Of a stretch of DNA of 64,000 nt, positions 56,639-64,000 are shown one piece after another. The stretch comes from Sambucus nigra (taxonomy: Eukaryota > Streptophyta > Magnoliopsida > Dipsacales > Adoxaceae): assembly GCA_949130495.1 (NCBI GenBank), contig CASBWL010000415.1, positions 200,001 through 264,000 on the forward strand. The letters are read 5' to 3'. The position numbers and the translations under genes were made by a program. Below the pieces are notes generated by a model that had not been told where the DNA came from, ran no database searches, and saw only the letters and a program-made list of their open reading frames with translations. Position 1 is the stretch's first letter. Every line of letters starts with the position of its first letter.

Positions 56639-58837
56639 TAAGGGTGTTCGCGGTCTGATCCGGGTCGTTTTTAAAGTTTTGTAGGACCGGACCGACTATG
56701 TCGGTCCTCTAAAAAAATGAACCAAGACCGAACCGATAATGTCGGTTAACCGACCCTATTCGGTTCATTTTTCATAGGGTCGGTTCGATTTAGTTTGTCT
56801 GTCCTAACATTAATTAATTATATTATTTAAATAGAATCTTGAACATGTTTTTTTAATTATGTCCAAAATGATTTTAATTGGCTATTTACAAACTGTCAAA
56901 AACTGTATTAGTCCAAATAAGCTGTGCTGAAATAGCACATAAAAACAACTCTAATACATGTCAAAAATAGTTGCAAATTTTCCACAAAACAACACATAAA
57001 ACAATTACAAATTGTATTAAAAAATGAGAGAAATGCAATAGCAGATCGTACTACAAAACAGATAATTAGATTAAAACAAACAACAAAGCACCAGATAGTA
57101 GCGGATCAGGTTGAGTTTAAAAAAAACCAATAATCAAATCGTATTGAAAAATAGATAAGGGTACAAATCGGGTTATAATAATAGCAGATCATATCGTATT
57201 AAAAAATCAAAAAACAAAACGAATTTGTTCGTTCAAAACAGATGATCGGGTATAAATAATAGATGATCTCAAAACAAATAATCTGATCAAAAGTTCAAAT
57301 AATACCTAATTGCAGATCCAAAAATTGGTTGGCAAGGCTGAAGACGGTGTTTGGCAGTCAAAATTTGGGTTGTCCTTGTTGGGTTGTGAGAGAGGAAAAT
57401 AGTTTTTTTAATCTTTAATTTGGCTTTGGCTTGTGTGAGAAAGAAAAATGGATGATTGATAATGAGAAAGTGTAGGGTTTAGACTTTAGCCTTGGACTAT
57501 TTAAACCTCTATCTTTGTTTTATTTGACACTGATAGGAGTAGCAACATAACATAACAAACATAAAAGACTAAAGAATATATATATATATGTATATATATA
57601 TATACTAGGGTATGCCCGTGCCTGAAGGCACGCTGATAATCGCAAAACAACGATAATTTCCAAAGTACGTAATTACATAATTTCCAATGTACGATAATTC
57701 AAGGGCTTATCTTCCAAACACAACAAAAAAATCCAAAAGCATAATGTTAAAATTATATTTCTCAACACCCAAAAGCATATCATTATAAATATTAGTATGT
57801 ACAAACATAACAAACATCTCATCTCAAATGTATTTTCTACCTCTAAAATATTCAACTACTTCCACGATGTAAGAGTGAAACTTACTCTTTAAATTACATT
57901 ACATATTAAATGAATCTCGATGTAAGAGCGAAACTTCCATACCCTTCTTCCCATACAGTTAGGGGAAGGAAAATGGATTTCAGAACATAGGATATTCCCA
58001 ACAATTTATTCCCGTTTTTCACAAATGAATTTTTAGCCAACACCATAAGTCACTCAAATGGCACAAAGATAATAATTATATTTAGTCCAATACCGACTTA
58101 AAGTGTTGCACAACTAAATATTATTCACTGAGTTGTGAGGATTACAACTGTTATATCAACCCAATCGTGGGAGAATCCGCATTGAAATTCGGTGGTTGAT
58201 GGAGCTTAGGAATTTTGTGGATTCGAGAATGCTAGCAATTTTTCAGTTGGACCGAATTGTTGTGAATCTAAATCAATCCGGACATCATTATGAACGCTTC
58301 TCAGCAGATCATAATAATCCTCTACAAATAGTCTAAGGCATTACCAAATTTCTGACAACCCGTAACAGATCTTGGACAGTTTTAGGTAGTTGGTCAAGTG
58401 TCTACAAAATTTCTGGCTGATCACTCGAAGTAAAATTAGCATAATTAGGCAATTGCGCAAAAACATAGGAAATAAAGCATCTTAAATCATTATATAACTT
58501 TGGATAAGTTAGGCTTATAAATACATATCACTAAATCTTATCTAAGTTTTTAAACAAACTGTTAATGGACAATAATATGGGTTGATGCCAAAAAGTCAAT
58601 TTGCATAAGTATAAGAAATGAAGTATTTTGAAGTGCCTAAATAAATCCAAACTAAAGAAAAATGAACAAACACACACTTCAAGAAAAGAACATAAAAAAA
58701 TCCCTTTGGACCATCAACAGTTCTAAAAAAATCATAAACTACCAGCTTTATCAGTCGTAATTGGGTAATCAATTGGTCAGTTGTAGATATCAATACACTT
58801 CAAACATTCTGTTAAAGGTTTCAAGAATTATATTTTA

Positions 58838-59131
58838 TCCTTGTTTTATCCCCCCTCTGATCCCTTCTCTATAGGCAATTAGATTGGTGAGGACGTCATT
58901 CACAGATTCAACACTGCTAATGGTAGAACCTGATCCCACCATTTTCTCCTCACTTTCAGGCTCCTCAATAAAGACCCTTACCAACATAGAATCTGTCTTC
59001 TTGTTAAATGGATAAGATCTCATCGTCCTCACTTTCTTCACATAAAGTGATATCACCGAGTTCTCTGCCGGTTGAAACAGTATTGAAGATTTAGAACAGG
59101 TCGTTGAAATTAGTTTCATACCTAAGTCACC
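58838..59131 (-). pseudogene. Exon-like segment, unrecognised protein
   Basis: The minus-strand frame follows an acceptor-like GGTGACTTAG and encodes FQPAENSVISLYVKK, RSYPFNKKTDSMLVRVF and an acidic stretch, ending at a stop near 58835. I do not recognise the family. It may be a captured exon, or the host gene may be a neighbour of the SPPL exon source. Confidence 0.35.
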
Positions 59132-59329
59132 AAAAGAACAAAAGGTCATTTTAGAATTTTTAAAACAACATTTGAAACTTCATAAACATATCACATCCAT
59201 TAAAAAATCTAGCTCAAAAAATAAATATCAAAATCTTTATTACTGTTTTTATGGCAAGACAACCCCATATATTTCTTACCTAAGTGCATCGAAGTGTTGG
59301 AAGTACTGACTATGTTTTTCACCTTTTAG

Positions 59330-59598
59330 ATGCATTTAAACCTTGAAACAGGATCAAAGAAATCAGCAGGGGACTCTCCATTAGGGAATAGGTAGAAGAA
59401 CATTCTGAACTTCTCTCTGGTGTCATTAATGGGCTTCATTCTGTCGGCAGCCTGAAAATTCTCGAAGTGATGTCGCAATGTTCCTCTCCTAGTGTTTGTT
59501 GCCCTGCCCCCGTTGTTGCAACATAATAAATGAGTAAGATAAGTGTAATAAAAAAATATAGAAGTAAACATATTAATTTTCACGAAGTAGAAGAACAT
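59330..59598 (-). pseudogene. Exon-like segment, unrecognised protein
   Basis: Minus-strand frame with RRGTLRHHFENFQAADRMK and FYLFPNGESPADFFDP, followed by a donor-like CAAG|GTTTAAATG. The family is not recognised. The first ~30 codons of the frame look like intron. Confidence 0.35.
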
Positions 59599-60057
59599 AA
59601 GGAGTTCATGTTCTGCCTGTTCTGTTTTGTTCTACCTTGTTCTTTCTGCCTTATTGATGATTTCCAGGATAACTATGAACTTATCAAGATCTAGGATAAC
59701 TACAAATTTCTGCATCACATTATTTAATGTCAAGTTTAAAAAATGTCACATTATATAATTTCTGCAACTTGAAAAAATGTATGCAACTTAAAATATGTTG
59801 AGTCATAATTAAAGTAAAAAAATAACATGGAAACATGGAAACAAATAAAATCAATCCTAATTGAGTTCGGCTCCAACACACTGGGGCCCCACCATGCATA
59901 TCACAAACTTGTGTATGACTTCATTTTTAAGCAGAGATATTGTCTAACAAAAAAGGAACAAAAATAATATATGTACGTACGCACATACATCATATATATA
60001 AAGGAGATTCTCAACAGGAAAGTGATGTGGCAACAAACATAAGGCTAGACATGAGTC

Positions 60058-60098
60058 CCCCTCCCCCCCCCCCCCCCCCCCCAAGCACACACACACAC
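60058..60098. repeat. Poly-C and CA microsatellite
   Basis: About 20 C followed by CA repeats; complement of the (G)n type seen at 2401 and 29332, with no shared flank. Confidence 0.85.
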
Positions 60099-60242
60099 CC
60101 TTCCTACCAAGAAAAAATAAAAGAAAATCATTGAACATAATGATGCTTGTAAGAAAACTATTCATTATATATCATATCATGAGGTGAAACTCAGAGATGC
60201 AAGTATGTTTAAGACAAACTTGTAATGGGAAGAACTGCATAC

Positions 60243-60425
60243 CTCAACTCCACCAATGCAAAATAGAATGACCAAAACCTCAATAAACCACAATGACATT
60301 AAATTGTAAATCATAATCAAGAAACAGGATATGATCACAACAAACAGAATTGCTGATGTGGTGTTCATATCCACCACGCCATTGGAACGATTGGCCTCCA
60401 TGCTTTAAGATTCATCCAAAGCGTC
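60243..60425 (-). pseudogene. Captured exon of a signal peptide peptidase-like (SPPL) gene
   Basis: Acceptor TTATTTTAG before 60425 and donor GAG|GTATGC after 60243 bound 183 bp. The frame has one TAA near its start, then [20 protein letters not shown] and [16 protein letters not shown]. This matches the second membrane-segment exon of plant SPPL (A22 family aspartyl intramembrane proteases), where FCIGGIE precedes the next exon. Neither the catalytic YD nor GxGD motifs are in this exon, and no other SPPL exon was recognised nearby. It is a non-functional fragment carried by the Helitron. Recognition is from memory of the family. Confidence 0.6.
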
Positions 60426-61110
60426 CTAAAATAACAACATAAATATACTTTGAGCATCCATGACTGGAACAACATAATTATACTTAAAGATTCAACCGGA
60501 GCATCGAAAAAGAACAACATAATTTCATACAGCTTTTAATGAACCAATACATTATGTTACCCAGTTTCACTTGCAGCGGTAAACTTGTGGCTGATAGAGT
60601 TTGAATTAAACTGCATTTTGAATTACAAAAATGTTTAATATATAAAATCTGTTATATCAAATCAGATTTGATATATCAAACTTTTTCAACTTAAACATGC
60701 AATTCAGATTTGAAATATCAAAATCTGATATAACATACTAAACCTGCATATGTAATTCAATTCAATTGTCCCGAAAGGGGGTATGTCTTCCTCAGTAATT
60801 CAATGCACGTATCAAACCTGCATATTTTTTTCTTTTTGGAGCAAAATCAACTTATATAAGATTTTTCCATTTGTAATATCTTGAGGTGTGCAAGGAAGTT
60901 CTTGTAACCAATAAAAAACTAATAACGAAAAAGAAATCTTTCAACCCAAAAATATTTGTTGCTATTCAAAGTTCTTATCATATTTCAATTAAATGTTTCC
61001 TCCAAAGGAAAAAGAAAAGAAAAAGAAAAACATCTTCAGGGATCAGAGTAGATAAAAAAATAGGTACACGAAAAATTGTTTCGTTGAATTTCCAAGCCAA
61101 TGCAATCAGT

Positions 61111-61231
61111 TTACTCCCCATGAAGAAGGAATAGAACAAATTTAGATCTCATATCTGGTGGGATACAGACAGGGAGATAGCTTTTGTCAAGCCAAACTGC
61201 TGGAGCTTTTAACTCCAAGATGGGATCTTGG

Positions 61232-61263
<32 letters not shown>

Positions 61264-61300
61264 CAACCATTGGAACTCGGTAGAATTGAACAATGTTTTG
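61111..61300 (-). pseudogene. Exon-like segment, unrecognised protein
   Basis: After an acceptor-like TTGATATTTGTAG a frame reads [17 protein letters not shown] and [14 protein letters not shown] to a TAA. The acceptor and first ~45 bases are duplicated at 61396-61446. The family is not recognised. Confidence 0.3.
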
Positions 61301-61395
61301 CTACAAATATCAAAGCAATGAACAATGTATAAGCAATGGACAAAGTATAAGCAATACCATCAATGTAAGAAATGAATAGTGGTTGTAGAAAATAA

Positions 61396-61446
61396 TCAAT
61401 GGAACTCGGTAGAAATGAATAATGTTCTACTAAAATATCAATGCAA
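61396..61446. repeat. Local direct repeat of 61267-61317
   Basis: GGAACTCGGTAGAA, ATGTT and AAATATCAA in the same order, 129 bp apart; contains the splice-acceptor-like stretch on the minus strand. Confidence 0.65.
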
Positions 61447-61639
61447 GAAAGGGAAATAAAGACGTAATGTGACAGATTCCTGTAATCTGATTCAGACATA
61501 TATTGTGAACATAAATAAAAATATGTAAGATCATTTTTTATAAGATAAATGAAATTTATCCTCCCATTCATGATAGAAAATATCACCACAAATTTACATA
61601 AACAAAAATAGGTAATTATTATCTGTTGTTATAAGACAA

Positions 61640-61925
61640 CAAAGAGGTAATTATTATCTGTTGTTATGAACTCACATTCATTGTTCTGTTTATATATTCA
61701 TTGAAAAGCTAACATCCATAACATTCGTTATGTTCATTTTTTGGAAGTCCTTCGTTCTTGTTCATTGTTTATCGAGAACAATGATGTTAGCTTATGCCAT
61801 ATACAATGTATATGTTGTTAGCTTATGTTATTCGTTCTGTTTATATAATCAATGAAAAGCTAACAACATAATAAGTTCAAAAAACAGAATAATGAACAGA
61901 ACGAAGGACTTCCCAAAAAAATAAT
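61640..61925. repeat. Foldback segment within the Helitron
   Basis: TTTTTTGGAAGTCCTTCGTTC (about 61736) is mirrored by GAACGAAGGACTTCCCAAA (about 61897), and inner GCTAAC/GTTAGC words pair as well. It is probably a small MITE. Two direct copies of GGTAATTATTATCTGTTG lie just to its left (about 61610 and 61647). Confidence 0.5.
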
Positions 61926-61952
61926 TAATGTATATGAAGTGGAATTTCTTAC

Positions 61953-62073
61953 ATCGAGTATGGTCTTTTTTATAGTGAGAAGCACCATACAGGTCCCTTT
62001 CATAGCATCTTCAATTAGCTCATAGAACCGTTTCAACAGGATCAAGCACGTTCGCAATTTGCCTCTTGTAAAA
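61953..62073 (-). pseudogene. Exon-like segment, unrecognised protein
   Basis: Acceptor CTGTTATTTTAG before 62073 and donor GAT|GTAAGA after 61953 bound a 121-bp open segment reading GKLRTCLILLKRFYELIED and MVLLTIKKTILD. The family is not recognised. Confidence 0.35.
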
Positions 62074-63299
62074 CTAAAATAACAGAGAGAAGTAGTAATT
62101 ACAGACAGGTAGAATGTAAATAAATAAATAAACTCCAACACTTGTAAAAATACAAATGTCAACATTTGAGTTTCACTCTCACATAGAGTTGAGCAAAATT
62201 GAGGACTAATTAACTTACACTCCCACACTCAATAGAATATCGGGATCAAGTTTCAATATAATAGATGTCTTAGATTATATTAATTGAAGAAAGGGTAAAA
62301 GAATCAATGTCTTATATGATTGTATTTTCTAAACATAACAGTAGATTATATTAACGTCAGGATTAACTTTCATAATCAGTTAAAGACAAACCATTAAACA
62401 AAGCATTGTATTTTCTAAACATAATAGTAGATGTCTAAGAAACAAAAGATAGAATAACGTTGCAAATAGATGTCCAATTTGCACCAACAACTGCAATACT
62501 CACATGATTAAAATAAACTGGCCCAGAACTTATATAAATTTAACATACACTAAAATCTACAAAAATAGTATTAAATCCATTAAAATAAACAAACTAAATA
62601 TACTATTAGATGGAGCAGAGGTATCCCTGCCTAACATGGTTTCAAAGTAAGTATAAGCCATGTTAGGGTTTAAAAATCTTGATTTTCGTATGACTCAGCG
62701 AACTAAACACCAAAGCTTAGAAAAAATAAGCCATGTTAGGGTTAAAAAATCTTGATTAGAATGTAGAGGAAGAGAATGAATAAAGCATTACACAATTTTT
62801 GACCCTGATGTTGGCGAATGAACAACCCATATCTGCAAAACAAACATAAGTTAGGGTTAAAAAATCTTGATTAGAATATAGGGGAAGAGAATGAACAAAC
62901 CATTATTTCAAGCCGTATTTCAAAAGGACGCCCAAACTCGGTTAGATATTTGAACAAGCATATGGTATAAGATAGTACACCGTGATCTTCATATGGTATA
63001 TACATATCACATACGATGATCTTCATTGTAGATTTAAATCTACAAAACAAAACAACAGAAAGACGAAATCATGGAGAGTTGATTCAGCACAAATAGAGAG
63101 ATCGTTGTTCGCCAAAAAAAACTAACAAAGGTGTACAGCTAAAACTATTACCTTGGTAGAGGTCATTCCAGAGATCATTGATGGAGATCGTTGATGCTAG
63201 AGATCGTTGCAAGGGGGAGAGGGGAGGATAGGGTAAAGTGAGAAGCAAAAATATAAAAAAGGGACGTTTGGGTAATGAGGTTAAGGGATAGAATCGGTG

Positions 63300-63473
63300 G
63301 GAGTGAAATACTATTGTAACCTTATGTTTGAATTTTTAAGAGAAGGGGGAAACAATTTAGAGTGTATCAAAGAGGGGGAAGCTAAAATTTTTAAGGGTAA
63401 AATAGGAAGGGCAAAAAAAATTCATCTTGTGATGTCATAGTTGAATCTTATGACATACATAAATTTTGTAACT

Positions 63474-63560
<87 letters not shown>
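63300..63560 (-). repeat. Repeat shared with 49345-49578, ending in a TA tract
   Basis: Second copy of the AAGGGTAAAATAGGAAGG ... CTTATGACATACATAA ... (TA)n unit; the TA tract here is about 85 bp (63474-63560). It is probably the 5' region of the Helitron family. Confidence 0.55.
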
Positions 63561-63564
<4 letters not shown>

Positions 63565-63732
63565 CTGTCAATTTGGGTCGATTCGGACCGACTATATTAA
63601 TTCAAAACCCGAGGACCAGACTCACTGAGTCGGTTTTAAAAGAAAAACGAGAACGAACCGATTAACTAAAAAACCAACAAAAATAAGGCCGGACGGCTTG
63701 GTCCGGTTCGGTCGGTTTTTTGAACACCCCTA

Positions 63733-64000
63733 GCATAAAGGGACTTTTTATCTGAGGGCCATTCCCCTGCCACGTGGCACACTACAAAATTTTGATAAAT
63801 CAGCCTCCCAGCTCGAATACGGGTGGATTTCTTCATGCAAAATATAGCGAATCGTGACTTACTAATAATATGGTATGAAATAATATATCCCTCACTTATT
63901 TCGCAATTTTTGTAATTTACAGATAAACCCAAAACCTCATATCTTTCTCGATGACCTCTAAAGATATACTGCAAGAACCTATGTGATCCTCATCTTGATG
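63733..64000. other. Flank right of the hAT-like end
   Basis: No feature recognised to the window end. A 102-codon minus-strand frame (63974-63666) has no family features and runs into the element end. Confidence 0.5.

Larger units (their letters stand above)
57605..63560 (-). mobile_element. Helitron, minus strand, non-autonomous
   Basis: On the minus strand the 3' end is a hairpin CGTGCC-TTCA-GGCACG (57632-57617), 8 bases, then CTAG (57608-57605) followed by T. This is the diagnostic Helitron terminus, inserted in a TA repeat between A and T. The 5' TC end is not located; the TA repeat at 63474-63560 marks its likely neighbourhood. No Rep or helicase domain is seen. Exon-like segments with splice signals occur on the minus strand (62073-61953, about 61300-61111, 60425-60243, about 59598-59330, 59131-58838), as in gene-capturing Helitrons. 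The remaining sequence is non-coding. Confidence 0.65.
56639..63732. mobile_element. hAT-like element interrupted by a Helitron
   Basis: Left end TAAGGGTGTTC at 56639 and right end GAACACCCCTA at 63722-63732 are inverted repeats (10 of 11). Both are followed inward by clustered GGTTCGG/GACCGAACC words (56650-56790 and 63590-63715), a known arrangement of plant hAT-type elements. Flanking 8-mers TCGTGAAG and GCATAAAG match at 5 of 8. Without the Helitron about 1.1 kb remains, non-coding, so it would be non-autonomous. The pairing of these two ends is an inference. Confidence 0.5.

Noticed and set aside
59940..60134. 64-codon frame with a Pro run
   Set aside because: Produced by the poly-C microsatellite.

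Overview
The window looks like nuclear DNA of a flowering plant, probably a eudicot. The evidence is an egg-cell-secreted protein 1 (EC1) type gene, plant-type Ty3 and Copia retrotransposons (Tekay chromovirus, Tat/Ogre lineage), a Helitron, a hAT-like element and several MITEs. Every reading was made by eye; no database search was run. No tRNA, rRNA or CRISPR was seen. Almost the whole window is repetitive and gene-poor.

Layout. (1) 1-2720 is the 3' part of an EC1-like gene plus 2.4 kb of flank. The same sequence recurs at 26935-29633, where the EC1 copy has a full signal peptide but an in-frame TGA at a conserved cysteine. (2) A MITE next to the first copy (2484-2721 and 23260-23412) is split by a 20.5-kb nest. 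The outer element (2722-23259) has LTRs above 3.1 kb, a perfect GGAGG target duplication and no coding capacity: a LARD-type element whose LTR ends, primer-binding site and polypurine region resemble those of the Tekay element further on. Inside it sits a Tat-lineage Ty3 element (8434-19093) with 406-bp LTRs, broken gag-pol with two RNase H domains, and two antisense coding regions, one with recognisable introns. (3) 23413-26836 is intergenic and includes a 1.5-kb near-palindromic foldback transposon (25067-26566). (4) After the second EC1 copy come a second, diverged LARD-type LTR fragment in the other copy of the same MITE (29634-30723), a nearly complete Tekay chromovirus (30724-41456) and an Ogre-like Tat fragment lacking LTRs and integrase (about 41457-47857). 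(5) 49594-55754 is a Copia-type element with LTRs and gag but no pol (TR-GAG type). (6) 56639-63732 is bounded by hAT-like termini and contains a minus-strand Helitron that ends at 57605 and carries exon-like pieces, one of them from a signal peptide peptidase-like (SPPL) gene.

Relationships. Inferred order: the MITE inserted beside EC1, the EC1 segment duplicated, each MITE copy received a LARD-type LTR element, then the Tat element (about 4.7% LTR divergence) and the Tekay element (about 1-2.5%) inserted. The coding regions of all autonomous-type elements are closed mostly by stops one C-to-T change away from CAG, CAA or CGA, as expected from deamination of methylated cytosines. The most unusual signals are a repeated LARD module whose hairpin stem keeps pairing while its bases change, arrays of short perfect palindromes in LTR leaders that recur in unrelated element classes, the spliced antisense genes of the Tat element, and the giant foldback.
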